A program made the position numbers and the translations under genes. A stretch of 64,000 nucleotides of DNA from Paraflavitalea sp. CAU 1676 (GTDB lineage Bacteria > Bacteroidota > Bacteroidia > Chitinophagales > Chitinophagaceae), in the NCBI RefSeq assembly GCF_029223285.1, contig NZ_JARHUJ010000003.1, forward strand, positions 682,001 through 746,000, read 5' to 3'. Below are positions 27,418 to 36,735 of the stretch, one piece after another (the first letter of the stretch is position 1; each line of letters opens with the position of its first letter). The notes under the pieces were generated by a model. The model saw nothing but the letters and a program-made list of their open reading frames with translations. It was not told the DNA's origin and did no database searches.

Positions 27418-28083
27418 CTATTTTATGGGGGTAATGTGGATATTGCGGAAATCGATCGGAGAGCCTTCGTATTGCAGCAGGATGCGGCCGTTTTGGGAAG
27501 AGGCGTTAGTACCCTCGTTCACCAGCACGCCATTGAGGAACTGCGCACAGGCGCCTTTTACGTGTTTGATGCGGATGGTGTTCCATTCGCCCAATGGCTT
27601 CTCCTGCTCCCCCAGCCTGTTTACCGCCACACTTTTACCGGGTGCTTTCGTTTCGCCACGCACGGTAAGCGTTACATTTTCCAGCAGGATAAAATCGCCG
27701 GTAGCGCCTTCCTTTACCTGAAACTGGATACCTGCCGGCCATAGCATGTCGCGGGCCGTATCGGGCACACTATACATGACCCCACTGTTCTTTTTACCAC
27801 TGCCCCGCTGAAATTCCTTTTCCATATTCCAGCGGTATTCGAGCGTCAACTCAAAATCACCATACGATTGCTTCGACATCAGGTAGCCCGTCCGGTCGCC
27901 AAACAGCCTGATCATGCCATTGGTGATCGTATAAAGCTGCCAGGGATCCTCGTACCGCTGATCTTTTGTATAGGCATACCAGTTTATGGCCTCACCGGAG
28001 CCAGTAGCAGTGGCAGCCTTTTTGGAAGGTGTACAGGCAGGGAAAAGTAAAACGATCAAAGGCAGTAGCAAAAGTTTGTTCAT
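27418..28083 (-). CDS. DUF1080 (3-keto-disaccharide hydrolase-like) lipoprotein
   Basis: 221 residues. The signal peptide ends in a lipobox at C17 (LLFPACTPS), so it is a lipoprotein. The rest is one DUF1080 domain, a concanavalin-like beta-sandwich, with YGDFELTLEYRW, SGVMYSVPDT, EWNTIRIKHVKG and FLNGVLVNEG, in the order and length of the family. Some DUF1080 proteins hydrolyse 3-keto-glycosides or bind glycans; activity here is unproven. It is a single-gene unit; small RNA B ends 39 nt upstream of its start on the same strand but has its own terminator. Confidence 0.88.
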   Translation of the reverse strand: MNKLLLLPLIVLLFPACTPSKKAATATGSGEAINWYAYTKDQRYEDPWQLYTITNGMIRLFGDRTGYLMSKQSYGDFELTLEYRWNMEKEFQRGSGKKNSGVMYSVPDTARDMLWPAGIQFQVKEGATGDFILLENVTLTVRGETKAPGKSVAVNRLGEQEKPLGEWNTIRIKHVKGACAQFLNGVLVNEGTNASSQNGRILLQYEGSPIDFRNIHITPIK

Positions 28084-28121
28084 GTGCGGAGGAAGTTATC
28101 GGAAAAGGCAGGAAGGTAGAT

Positions 28122-28150
28122 AAAAAAATAAGCCCCGAGAAATCGGGGCT
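28122..28150 (-). terminator. Terminator of small RNA B
   Basis: Stem AGCCCCGA/TCGGGGCT (28131-28138 with 28143-28150), 4-nt loop, then T-rich TATTTTTTT on the minus strand. Confidence 0.9.
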
Positions 28151-28360
28151 TCATAACTTTTTTGGACGGTCATCAGGAAAAATAAATCACACGGCTTTTC
28201 CTGGATAATTGGACATTGACATTGGATTTTGAAGGGTTGCTTAGTTGATATTGTTTCCTGGTCTTTGGATTTGGATATTGGATACAATCAGAACTTCGGT
28301 CTTTCTGGATATCTCGGTGTTTACACCGTTGGATTTTTTGAAACCGTATCAACTAATTCA
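28122..28360 (-). ncRNA. Predicted small RNA, copy B of a three-member family
   Basis: Same build as copy A on the minus strand: palindrome CGTA-AATT-TACG (28444-28455), 46 nt, TTG (28395-28397), 20 nt, TATTTTTG (28367-28374), expected start near 28360, terminator to 28122. Shared blocks are TGATACGGTT (plus 28342-28351), TCCAATTATCC (plus 28203-28213) and CGTCCAAAA (plus 28160-28168). Nine UCCA motifs occur in about 239 nt, where roughly one is expected by chance. The terminator separates it from the DUF1080 start (28083), so a leader or attenuator role for that gene is possible but less likely, since copy A has no downstream gene. Confidence 0.78.
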
Positions 28361-28366
28361 ACAATA

Positions 28367-28455
28367 CAAAAATAGTTATCAACAAGTGTGGATACAAGAG
28401 CAAAACTGCCCAATCTCAACATTGCATCAACTACGGCCCCCATCGTAAATTTACG
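28367..28455 (-). promoter_or_regulatory. Promoter and upstream palindrome of small RNA B
   Basis: -7 TATTTTTG (28367-28374), 20 nt, -33 TTG (28395-28397), 46 nt, palindrome CGTAAATTTACG (28444-28455), which is perfect in this copy. The remaining 230 nt to the kinase gene at 28686 hold nothing else I recognise. Confidence 0.75.
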
Positions 28456-28685
28456 AACACCCGGAAAAGTTCCTTTTTTACCCGTACGAGACCAGTGCTT
28501 CATCCCCAAAAATCCGGCGCGTCAATCAATCCTTTTCACAGCTAAAGCCCGTCAGCACAGCATTACACACGCCGCTTCACTTATACCATCAACGTTCATC
28601 CACCCCCTCCTCACGCTCGTGTACTTAGTTTTTATCAAACCATTTCAATTGTTTTGCTTTGTTGTCGTAAACAATCAAACCTATA

Positions 28686-29744
28686 ATGTCTGGAAAAAGT
28701 ACGCTATCACTCTATTGGAAATGCCAGCTCATCGGCTGGTCGGTAGCTTCCCTTTTCTGGAACTTCATGGGGTATATTTCGCCGGGATTCAGCGCCTCAC
28801 TGGCGATTATCCACTTCTTCGGCGATCTGCTCATCTACATTCCCGTTACCCACCTCTACCGCAATTACTCGGTTAAGCAGGGATGGCATCGCCTGCCGCC
28901 CCGCCCATTGATCATTCGCTTGTTACCAGCGATCCTGATACTCGGTATACTCTTCATGGCACTAACCATTGGCAAGAACTACTTGTTGCGCTATTGGTTC
29001 GAGCCGAATTTTTTCGGTACGCTGTCCGACTACTTCCGTCAACAATGGCTTCCCGTATTCGTGGCCGGCACGCGGCTGATGAGCATCTGGCTCCTCGCCT
29101 ACTATGGTTATCACTATGCCCAGCGGGAGATCAACGCCACCCGTGAAAGCGCCCGGCTTTCCATCATTGCCCGCGACGCCCAACTCAATAACCTGACCGC
29201 CCAACTTAACCCGCATTTCTTTTTCAATTCGCTCAATAATATCAAAGCCCAGGTCATCAATAATCCCCAGGGCGCACGACGCGCTATCGACCTGCTCTCG
29301 GAAGTTTTGCGCACCGCGCTGTACAACCGCGATACCGCCCTTATTCCCGTACAACAGGAAATGGCACTGGTAGCCGATTACCTCGAACTGGAAAAGATGC
29401 GCTTTGAAGAAAGACTACAAGTAAAGATCGAACTGGACGACACCCTGGCTGCCGTCCCTATTTTGCCATTAAGCATCCAAACCCTCGTCGAAAATGCGAT
29501 CAAACACGGTATTGCACAACGCAAAGCCGGCGGCACCATACGTATTGCCATCACCCGTATCGGTTCACACTTACAGGCCATGGTCGAAAACCCCGGGCAA
29601 TTGCAACTGCCAGCGCCCCAGGGCCTCGGACTCACAAATCTCCACGAACGCTTACAATTGCAGTTCAACGGGCAGGCTAGTCTGCAGTTGCTTCAAACCA
29701 CTTCCGGTACCATATTGGCCACCCTTACAATCCCACTGCCATGA
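28686..29744 (+). CDS. LytS-type sensor histidine kinase
   Basis: 352 residues. Four membrane helices (about residues 15-145) without a large extracytoplasmic domain, then the His_kinase (PF06580-type) domain with phosphoacceptor H177 in LTAQLNPHFFFNSLNNI, and a HATPase part with VENAIKHG and GLGLTNLHERL. It is typical of Bacteroidota kinases that phosphorylate LytTR regulators. Its stop overlaps the start of the regulator gene (ATGA at 29741), so the two are translationally coupled. The signal sensed is unknown. Confidence 0.93.
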   Translation: MSGKSTLSLYWKCQLIGWSVASLFWNFMGYISPGFSASLAIIHFFGDLLIYIPVTHLYRNYSVKQGWHRLPPRPLIIRLLPAILILGILFMALTIGKNYLLRYWFEPNFFGTLSDYFRQQWLPVFVAGTRLMSIWLLAYYGYHYAQREINATRESARLSIIARDAQLNNLTAQLNPHFFFNSLNNIKAQVINNPQGARRAIDLLSEVLRTALYNRDTALIPVQQEMALVADYLELEKMRFEERLQVKIELDDTLAAVPILPLSIQTLVENAIKHGIAQRKAGGTIRIAITRIGSHLQAMVENPGQLQLPAPQGLGLTNLHERLQLQFNGQASLQLLQTTSGTILATLTIPLP

Positions 29745-30451
29745 GCTATTCCGTACTGATCATCGACGATGAACGACTGGCCCGCGAAGAGATCAGGCAG
29801 CACCTGCTACCCTATCCTGCCTTTACAGTGGCCGGAGAAGCAGCCGATGCAGACGAAGCGGAGCAACTCATCGCTCAACTGCATCCGCAGGTGATCTTTC
29901 TCGATATTCAGATGCCCGAACGCAGCGGATTCGACCTGCTGGAATCGCTCGACGTAGTACCTGAGGTAGTATTTACCACCGCCTACGATCACTATGCTGT
30001 ACAGGCTTTCGACACCAATGCCATCGACTACCTGGTAAAACCCATCCGCGAAGAACGATTTGCCCGCGCCATGGAAAGGATACTGGCAGCACTGCAACAG
30101 CAACAGCCCTCCGCCACCACGTTTACCCATACCCTTTTCATCAAGGAGGGAGAAAGGTTTCATTTTATTCAAACAAAGGATATCTTTCTTATAGAGTCCA
30201 CCGGCAATTATGTACGCATCTGGTATGGCCAGCAAAAGGCCTATCTCAAACGCTCGCTGAACCAATTGGAACAATCGCTCGATCCTCAACATTTTTTCCG
30301 CACCAGCCGCACCGCCATGATCAATACCCAATACATCAAACAGGTTACGGCACAGGAGGACGGCCGCTTACTCATCAGCCTGCAGGCCGGCCCAACGGTT
30401 ACCGTATCCAACCGCCAGTCGGCCGTTTTCAGGAACAGGAACAAAACTTAA
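29741..30451 (+). CDS. LytTR-type response regulator
   Basis: 236 residues: receiver domain with D9-D10, phosphoacceptor D55 (VIFLDIQMPE) and the switch residues TTAYDHYAVQAFD, followed by a LytTR DNA-binding domain (about residues 130-236; FLIESTGNYVRIWY, RTSRTAMINTQYI). It overlaps the kinase gene by 4 bp, and the CocE-type hydrolase gene begins 27 nt after it, so these three genes are likely one operon and the hydrolase may be an output of the system. Confidence 0.94.
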   Translation: MSYSVLIIDDERLAREEIRQHLLPYPAFTVAGEAADADEAEQLIAQLHPQVIFLDIQMPERSGFDLLESLDVVPEVVFTTAYDHYAVQAFDTNAIDYLVKPIREERFARAMERILAALQQQQPSATTFTHTLFIKEGERFHFIQTKDIFLIESTGNYVRIWYGQQKAYLKRSLNQLEQSLDPQHFFRTSRTAMINTQYIKQVTAQEDGRLLISLQAGPTVTVSNRQSAVFRNRNKT

Positions 30452-30478
30452 ACGACTCACTTTTTAAATGATCATTTT

Positions 30479-32248
30479 ATGAGAGCAATCATCTCAGGGG
30501 CATTGCTATGCCTCTGCTTTATTACGCGTATTATGGCCCAAACGAATGCAGCCAGCCTGCCTTCCCATCCCGGCCCCGGTTATATCGTCAACGACAGTGT
30601 GCTTATCAAAACCAGGGATGGCGCCTATATCTCGGCACTGATGGTGCGCAAGGCAGCAATGCAAAAACCCCAGGCAACCATTCTTTACTTTACCATTTAT
30701 GCCCGCCCCACAGATATTAAAAAGGCCATTGAAGCGGCCGACCGCGGTTATGCAGGCATCGTTGCCTATACCCGTGGTAAACGGTACAGTCCCGAAACCA
30801 GGGTGGCGCCCTACGAATACGATGGCCGCGATGCCTACGATGTCATCGACTGGATCGCCCATCAATCCTGGAGCAACCAACAGGTAGGCATGTACGGCGG
30901 CAGCTACAGCGGCTTTGCCCAATGGGCGGCCACCAAGCAATTGCATCCTGCGTTGAAGACCATCGTGCCTTCCGCGGCTGTAGCACCCGGGCTCGATGCG
31001 CCCATGACCAATAATGTGATCATGACCTTTCCCTTTTCCTGGACTTACTATGTCTCTAATAATAAATGGCTCGATGAAGACGATTACCGCAGCAGGAAGT
31101 GGAACGACGTGCAATGGCAGTGGTTCCGGGAAGGCGGCACCTACCGATCGCTCGATACCCTCGCAGGCAGGCCCGGCAACCGTATTTTCCACAGCTGGAT
31201 CGACCATCCCACCTACGACCGGTACTGGCAAAACATGATCCCCTACCGCAACGAGTTTGCCCATATCAATATTCCGGTGCTCACCACCACCGGGTATTAT
31301 GACGGCGGACAGATCGGCGCTACCTATTATCTCCGCGAACACCTTCGGTATAACCCGAAGGCCACCCATTATTTATTGATCGGCCCCTATGGGCATTTCG
31401 GTTGCCAGGGTTATCCTGACTCCGTATTCAATGGTTATCGCATCGACCCAGCCGCCAATGTTCCCATACATGAGATCATCTATCAATGGTTCGATCATAT
31501 TCTGAAAGGTGGCCCTAAGCCAGCTATCCTTCAAGACAACATCAACTACCAGGTGATGGGCAGCAACCAGTGGAAACATGTGCCCACCTTATCGGCCATG
31601 AGCAATGACAGCCTTACGCTCTACCTGCAACCTGCCAAAGCGGGCAACGAACATGAACTCGCGGCGCGGCGCCCATCGCAACCGGACTACCTGACCCAGC
31701 TCATCGACTTCGCCGACCGTACCACGTTCAACAGTTATTATTATATCAACAATCTCCTGTACGACAGTCTGCCCATCAACAACGGGATCGTTTATAAAAG
31801 CGCCCCCCTGCAAACGTCATTTGAAATAACGGGCAGGTTTTCCGGACAATTATCGGCCATGATCAACAAGAAAGACATGGACTTCAGCGTCGTATTATTT
31901 GAACAGATGAGCGATGGCCGTTATTTCTACCTTACCTATTTTATGGGGAGAGCCAGTTATGCCTATGGCGGAACAAGCCGGCGCTTGCTGAAGCCTGGCC
32001 GCAAATCGCCCTTGCCTTTTACGAACACGTATATCACCAGCAGGTTGCTGCACCCCGGCAGCCGGATCGTGGCCATCGTGAACATCAATAAGAGCCCCTT
32101 CGAGCAGATCAATTACGGTACCGGCCGGGAGGTAAGCCTCGAATCGATCCGGGACGCCAAAGAACCGTTGGAGATCAGGTGGTACAACGACAGCTATTTG
32201 AAGATACCCATCTCCCGGCAGGCGCTTCCGGCTAAAGGTCGGGGTTAG
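30479..32248 (+). CDS. Exported CocE/NonD family hydrolase (S15-like)
   Basis: 589 residues with a signal peptide (about 20 residues, RIMAQ). The alpha/beta hydrolase core has nucleophile S142 in G-G-S-Y-S-G, followed by a helical cap, the Asp/His parts of the triad (GPYGHFGCQG), and the C-terminal jelly-roll domain of X-Pro dipeptidyl peptidase/CocE proteins (RFSGQLSAMINKKDMDFSVVLFE). The family hydrolyses acyl or peptide bonds, including glutaryl-7-ACA and cocaine esters; the substrate here is unknown. It follows the LytS/LytR pair by 27 nt and is most likely periplasmic or secreted. Confidence 0.9.
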   Translation: MRAIISGALLCLCFITRIMAQTNAASLPSHPGPGYIVNDSVLIKTRDGAYISALMVRKAAMQKPQATILYFTIYARPTDIKKAIEAADRGYAGIVAYTRGKRYSPETRVAPYEYDGRDAYDVIDWIAHQSWSNQQVGMYGGSYSGFAQWAATKQLHPALKTIVPSAAVAPGLDAPMTNNVIMTFPFSWTYYVSNNKWLDEDDYRSRKWNDVQWQWFREGGTYRSLDTLAGRPGNRIFHSWIDHPTYDRYWQNMIPYRNEFAHINIPVLTTTGYYDGGQIGATYYLREHLRYNPKATHYLLIGPYGHFGCQGYPDSVFNGYRIDPAANVPIHEIIYQWFDHILKGGPKPAILQDNINYQVMGSNQWKHVPTLSAMSNDSLTLYLQPAKAGNEHELAARRPSQPDYLTQLIDFADRTTFNSYYYINNLLYDSLPINNGIVYKSAPLQTSFEITGRFSGQLSAMINKKDMDFSVVLFEQMSDGRYFYLTYFMGRASYAYGGTSRRLLKPGRKSPLPFTNTYITSRLLHPGSRIVAIVNINKSPFEQINYGTGREVSLESIRDAKEPLEIRWYNDSYLKIPISRQALPAKGRG

Positions 32249-32343
32249 GCAATCATGTGCCACAAAGGCAGTACCGGATACAAGTTGACACCAGCTCGTT
32301 GCTAAACGAAAAAAGTGTTAACTTGTATTTTGCCATTGAAACC

Positions 32344-32766
32344 ATGAAAGACAGAGTCCATACCACCAACTACCATAACACCTTTATTGAAATTGCAGAC
32401 GACTGCCCCGTGAGGATCGGCGAAGTGCCGCCACAGAAAGGGGATAGTAAAACAGTAGCCAATCACCAGTTCGACCTCATTGCCCACAATCCATACAAAT
32501 ACACTTCCGACGATATCCTGTTCCAGGTATACGCCATCAAGAACAATATCGATCGCCTGGAACAACCCGCCGCAAGGGCAGCCTTTTTCTCGAAAGGACA
32601 ACCCTGCCTGCGCTCTTCTCCGCTCAGCAAACGATATGGCTGGGGCATTCACAGTGATGCAGAAGGTAAAGTAGCGCTGTATGCGGTAGACTCTCCAGAG
32701 TACCGGCAAAAGCTGAAAGACAAAACCCTTCAACATGTAAGAGCCATGCGTTCAAAAAAAGCGTAG
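32344..32766 (+). CDS. DUF6157 family protein
   Basis: 140 residues from ATG 32344. Characteristic segments are TTNYHNTFIEIADDCP at the N-terminus, VANHQFDLIAHNPYKYTSDD, and CLRSSPLSKRYGWGIHSD, which fit the DUF6157 family of unknown function. The frame is open to 32257 but the added 29 residues are not family-like, and the ATG at 32344 starts the conserved part. A cytoplasmic protein, monocistronic by its spacing. Confidence 0.8.
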   Translation: MKDRVHTTNYHNTFIEIADDCPVRIGEVPPQKGDSKTVANHQFDLIAHNPYKYTSDDILFQVYAIKNNIDRLEQPAARAAFFSKGQPCLRSSPLSKRYGWGIHSDAEGKVALYAVDSPEYRQKLKDKTLQHVRAMRSKKA

Positions 32767-32965
32767 CTTTCACAATTAAATTACATAGGAGTCCATACAT
32801 CCAACTCAAAATACATTATCTTAGCTTTAATAGCTACCTCTCCTTACAGATACCTTATCCCTCAGTTTCTAACCCTGTTTAAACATTGACTCTACTGGTT
32901 TCGCTTGTATCACCATTTATAACAGACCTCGACTGCCTGAATTTTCGTGTCTTCTTACGAGAGTA

Positions 32966-34159
32966 ATGAACCCGATGCTCCAAAACATGCTTATGCAAGT
33001 AATCTACACACCTGCAGCCATATTCTGTTTGATCTCGGTGGTATTGTCTTTGCTTACCGGCGTCGTGCTGGTGGCATTTTCTCCCAACGTAGATAAAAAA
33101 GCCAACCGCCTGCTGGGTGCCTCCTTCCTGGCATTTGGTATTACCTTAACGGTCATATACCTGATCTATACAAGGTTAATCCTCTTTTGCCCACATTTCT
33201 ACCGCATCGGAAATGTGTGTTGGCTCTTATATATTCCACTATCCTACCTATACGTGCGCGCAACAGCAAAAAGGGAATACCTGTCCTGGCGCGACCTTAT
33301 CCATCTGCTGCCCATGCTCTATTATATGATCGACTATGGTCCGTTCATCTTTCAATCTGCTGCTGCAAAAGTCCCCCTCATCCGGGCAGATCTCGACAAC
33401 CTTAACCTTGCCAGCAGTTTCCGGCAGGGATGGCTGCTGCCTGCCAATGTACATGTGCCGGTACGCACGGTGATCGCTGCCTTCTACTGGATTCTACAGG
33501 TAAGGATATTGAGAGGGATCGATAAGAAAGCGATAAGTCCCAATCCCGTATGGCTTCGCTGGCAATACATTTATACCGCCCTTCAGCTATTATTGTTCTT
33601 GCCTGCCCTCATTAGTTTCATCGCCGGGCAATCGCTCGTATGGCCTACTACTATACCACCTGCGCTGGGCGTCTTGCTATCGGCCGTAACACTGTATCTC
33701 TATCCACAGATATTGTACGGCATCAAAGGAAACCAATACGAGTCTACCTCATCGCATTCTCCTCCACCTGCACCCAAAACACGTTCCCAACTGGAGGAAG
33801 GATTCGTGAAGCAATCCACCCTCGCCCTGGAACGACTGATGGAAGAGAGCAAACCATTTCTCAATAGTCATTATAGTTTGAAGGAACTGGCCGAAGACCT
33901 CAATATGCCATCCCACCAGGCATCTGCCTTTATCAACCAGGCTACCGGCAAAAACTTCAACGACTACCTCAACCACCAACGGATACAATATTGTCTTGAA
34001 TTCATCCGCACCGGAAAAGCCGACAACCTGAACATGAATGGTATATCCCAGCAGTGCGGCTTCAACAACCGCAATACATTCGCCATCGCTTTTAAAAAGG
34101 TAACCGGTAAACTACCTTCCGAATACATGACAGGGCTTGAAGGAAGGCCCATGCGATAG
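32966..34159 (+). CDS. Membrane-bound AraC-family regulator
   Basis: 397 residues. Seven hydrophobic helices fill residues 15-250, then a C-terminal AraC HTH_18 domain with LKELAEDLNMPSHQASAFINQ and GISQQCGFNNRNTFAIAFKKVTG. This 7TM-AraC layout is widespread in Bacteroidota, and couples an unknown membrane signal to transcription. The adjacent EamA gene (278 nt downstream, same strand) is a possible target but there is no direct evidence. Confidence 0.9.
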   Translation: MNPMLQNMLMQVIYTPAAIFCLISVVLSLLTGVVLVAFSPNVDKKANRLLGASFLAFGITLTVIYLIYTRLILFCPHFYRIGNVCWLLYIPLSYLYVRATAKREYLSWRDLIHLLPMLYYMIDYGPFIFQSAAAKVPLIRADLDNLNLASSFRQGWLLPANVHVPVRTVIAAFYWILQVRILRGIDKKAISPNPVWLRWQYIYTALQLLLFLPALISFIAGQSLVWPTTIPPALGVLLSAVTLYLYPQILYGIKGNQYESTSSHSPPPAPKTRSQLEEGFVKQSTLALERLMEESKPFLNSHYSLKELAEDLNMPSHQASAFINQATGKNFNDYLNHQRIQYCLEFIRTGKADNLNMNGISQQCGFNNRNTFAIAFKKVTGKLPSEYMTGLEGRPMR

Positions 34160-34437
34160 ACCCTGGGGTCCCCACCTTTTTACCGGAAATAGGCGTATCA
34201 TTGCAGTCGCAAATAATGTCGATCATGAATCATCGCCTGCAATTATCTACACCTCCGCCTCCGGTTACCGCCACCGCGCAATAACCGGCAGCCTCCTTAC
34301 AGGTATACTTCACCATTCCTGGAACAGGAACTATTTCGCTTTTGCAGGAAGTCCCGTTACGGGGCTCCGGTTGTTTATTGCCTAATCAGGCAGGCTGTAT
34401 AGCCTGCTATCAATGATCATTTCTACAACCGGAAACA

Positions 34438-35319
34438 ATGACTAAATATATCATCATGGTATTCGCCGGAGCGAGCAGCTTCGGCATTCTCTCCACCTTC
34501 GTGAAGCTGGCTTACCTCGAGGGCTACACGGCAGCAGGTATTTCGGCTACACAAGCCCTCACCGGAATGCTGGTTTTATGGTTATGGGCATGGATAAGGC
34601 AACAGCAACAGAAAGACAATTGGAGTTGGTTAACCATTCGTCAAAATGCCTGGCAGGTACTGGCTACGGGGGCAGCTATCGGCCTCACCACCTTCACTTA
34701 TTATGTATCCGTTCAGTATATCGCCGCTTCGCTGGCGATCATATTGCTCATGCAGTTTACCTGGATGGGCGTTCTATTAGACTGGATCCTGTTTGGTAAA
34801 AATCCCGACAGGATGCAAGTGATCACCATTGCCCTGATCATCGGAGTCACAATTCCCGCCAGTGGCATTAACCATGTAAGCCTGGATGCATCCTTTCTTA
34901 AAGGAGTGGGTTATGCGCTGTTGTCGGCATTACTGTATGCCTTGTACGTGGTAGCCAATAGCCGTTATGGAAATACACTGCCTGCTGCGCAAAAAAATGC
35001 CCTGATCATGACCGGCTCTACGATCGGCATTGTTGTCTTCAACCTGCATGCATTCACTCAGCAAGCTCATTTCAACCTGGGCTTATGGAAGTGGGCATTA
35101 TTTCTGGCAGTATTTGGCACCATCATACCACCGGTATTATTTGCCAAAGGCATACCGAAGATCGGTGCGGGTTACAGTGCCATCATCATGACAGCAGAGT
35201 TGCCTGTTGCTATATGCTGTGCACACCTCCTACTGGGCGAACTGGTGAGCCCTTTACAATGGACAGGCATGACCCTGATGTTATCGGCCATCGTTTGGAT
35301 GAACCTCCTCCGGGCATAG
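34438..35319 (+). CDS. EamA/DMT-family transporter
   Basis: 293 residues with ten membrane helices in two EamA repeats (about residues 1-140 and 150-293). The first repeat shows GASSFGILSTFVKLA and the second YALLSALLYALYVVANSRYG, the normal pattern of the drug/metabolite transporter superfamily. It would export or exchange a small metabolite; the substrate is unknown. Its last 39 bp overlap the 3' end of the convergent PD40 lipoprotein gene. Confidence 0.9.
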   Translation: MTKYIIMVFAGASSFGILSTFVKLAYLEGYTAAGISATQALTGMLVLWLWAWIRQQQQKDNWSWLTIRQNAWQVLATGAAIGLTTFTYYVSVQYIAASLAIILLMQFTWMGVLLDWILFGKNPDRMQVITIALIIGVTIPASGINHVSLDASFLKGVGYALLSALLYALYVVANSRYGNTLPAAQKNALIMTGSTIGIVVFNLHAFTQQAHFNLGLWKWALFLAVFGTIIPPVLFAKGIPKIGAGYSAIIMTAELPVAICCAHLLLGELVSPLQWTGMTLMLSAIVWMNLLRA

Positions 35320-36222
35320 CCGGTCGATATCGCGCAGCAACACCGAAGCTTTGATCCACTTCACCTGGTACTCGCTGCTATAAAAGAAGAAAAGCCGGTC
35401 GGGTGAGAAGTAAGAACAGTATTCGTAAGTAGGCGTATTGACCCTTTTCCCCAGGTTGGCGGCCTGTCGCCAACCTGCTCCTTTCGTGCGTTTGGAGCCA
35501 TAGAGATCCGCTTCTCCAAAACCATCCTTGCGTTCGGCCCCTGTAAAGACCAGGTATTCCTCGTTAGCGGAAACAGCAGGATCATGTTCGGTAAAGGGCG
35601 AATTGATAGCTGGCCCCAGGTTCTCTGGTGTGGTGTACGCGCCATTCACCAGCTTGCTTACATAGATATCACCTTCGCCAATGCCACCGGCCCGGAAGGA
35701 GGCGAAATACATATTGCCATTTCCTGCAAAGGAGATATAATATTCGGTGCTGTCGGAATTGACGGCCTGCACATTTTCCGGTTCACTCCATTTCCCGTCG
35801 GCGAGGGGGCGCCTGCGCCAGATATCGTAGTTCTGCAGGGAGTCGCCCGCTTGCCGGGGCCGGTTGGATATAAAATAGACGGCGCCATCGGGAGCAAATA
35901 CCGCATCTGCCTCGGCATAATTCGAATCTGCAAAGGGGGCAGGCACCGGCTGATTCCATTTGCCGTCATGGTAATGCGATACCAGCAAATTCCATTTTCC
36001 GATGCGGCGGGTAAAATAAAAGGATTGCAGATCGGGCGCAAAGGCCGCATTGAAGTCGAGCGAGTCGCTGCAAACGATGCCGGGCATAAAAGGAAGGGCT
36101 ACAGAATCGGGCTGCGGACTTGGGTAAGTGATGGTGGGCGCAGGCGGCATGGGGCTGCACGCTGCCAGCAGGGCCGGCAATAGCAGGCCGTACAGGCGCT
36201 TTGGATAAGGCAGGCAGATCAT
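35281..36222 (-). CDS. PD40 (WD40-like) beta-propeller lipoprotein
   Basis: About 313 residues from ATG 36222; the signal peptide ends in a lipobox (LLPALLAACSP). The rest has repeated PD40/TolB-like blades, each with a FAPDG or FSPD turn (DAVFAPDGAVYFISNRP, YFSPDRLFFFYSS), plus a DEHDPAVSANEEYLVFTG-like blade. These are typical outer-membrane-associated propellers of Bacteroidota, often with an OmpA domain that is absent here. The frame stays open to 36339 without a signal peptide at that end, so the shorter start is preferred. Its 3' end overlaps the convergent EamA gene. Confidence 0.85.
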   Translation of the reverse strand: MICLPYPKRLYGLLLPALLAACSPMPPAPTITYPSPQPDSVALPFMPGIVCSDSLDFNAAFAPDLQSFYFTRRIGKWNLLVSHYHDGKWNQPVPAPFADSNYAEADAVFAPDGAVYFISNRPRQAGDSLQNYDIWRRRPLADGKWSEPENVQAVNSDSTEYYISFAGNGNMYFASFRAGGIGEGDIYVSKLVNGAYTTPENLGPAINSPFTEHDPAVSANEEYLVFTGAERKDGFGEADLYGSKRTKGAGWRQAANLGKRVNTPTYEYCSYFSPDRLFFFYSSEYQVKWIKASVLLRDIDRLCPEEVHPNDGR

Positions 36223-36411
36223 GGCAAGGTGATTTCTATAAAGGTACCTGGAATTGGCCGTTTTCCGGCCTGGCGGGGCTATCGGGGGGCCTACCGAACG
36301 CAGCAGATTACCGATGCTGCAAAGAGGAGGTCCGTACAAATGAAAGCCGGGATAGGGCTAAAGCGGCAATGATGCGAAGCGTATTGTTTAGGAGGAGGAA
36401 CGATCAGGGAC

Positions 36412-36439
36412 AAAAAAAAGCCCCGCTGGTGCGGGGCTT
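36412..36439 (-). terminator. Terminator of small RNA C
   Basis: Stem AAGCCCCGC/GCGGGGCTT (36418-36426 with 36431-36439), 4-nt loop, eight T on the minus strand. Confidence 0.92.
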
Positions 36440-36640
36440 AAAATCTTTTGGACGTGATTCAGATGAACATTAACCATGAAAGATTTTCCGGGATAATTGG
36501 ATATCGATACTGGAATTTTAAGGGTTGTTAAAAGACATTGTTTCCGGTGGTTCTTTCTGGATTTTTGGACTTAGATGGCTTTTCTTGGATATTTTGGTCT
36601 TTCTGGATGTTGGATCTTTCGGAAACCGTATCAGTTATCA
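36412..36640 (-). ncRNA. Predicted small RNA, copy C of a three-member family
   Basis: On the minus strand: palindrome CGTA-GATT-TACG (36724-36735), 46 nt, TTG (36675-36677), 20 nt, TACTTTTA (36647-36654), expected start near 36640, terminator to 36412. Shared blocks are TGATACGGTT (plus 36624-36633), TCCAATTATCC (plus 36491-36501) and CGTCCAAAA (plus 36446-36454). Eight UCCA motifs in about 229 nt. It fills the 589-nt space between the PD40 gene and the frameshifted TlpA gene; the remaining 76 nt (36736-36811) hold nothing recognised. Confidence 0.75.
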
Positions 36641-36646
36641 ACGACA

Positions 36647-36735
36647 TAAAAGTACTCTTAAGATACCTTTAACACAAGAGTGAATATGCTCTATTAATTT
36701 GATTCGGAAAATCCACCCCTTATCGTAAATCTACG
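36647..36735 (-). promoter_or_regulatory. Promoter and upstream palindrome of small RNA C
   Basis: -7 TACTTTTA (36647-36654; last base deviates from TAnnTTTG), 20 nt, TTG (36675-36677), 46 nt, palindrome CGTA-N4-TACG (36724-36735). The spacings equal those of A and B. Confidence 0.68.
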
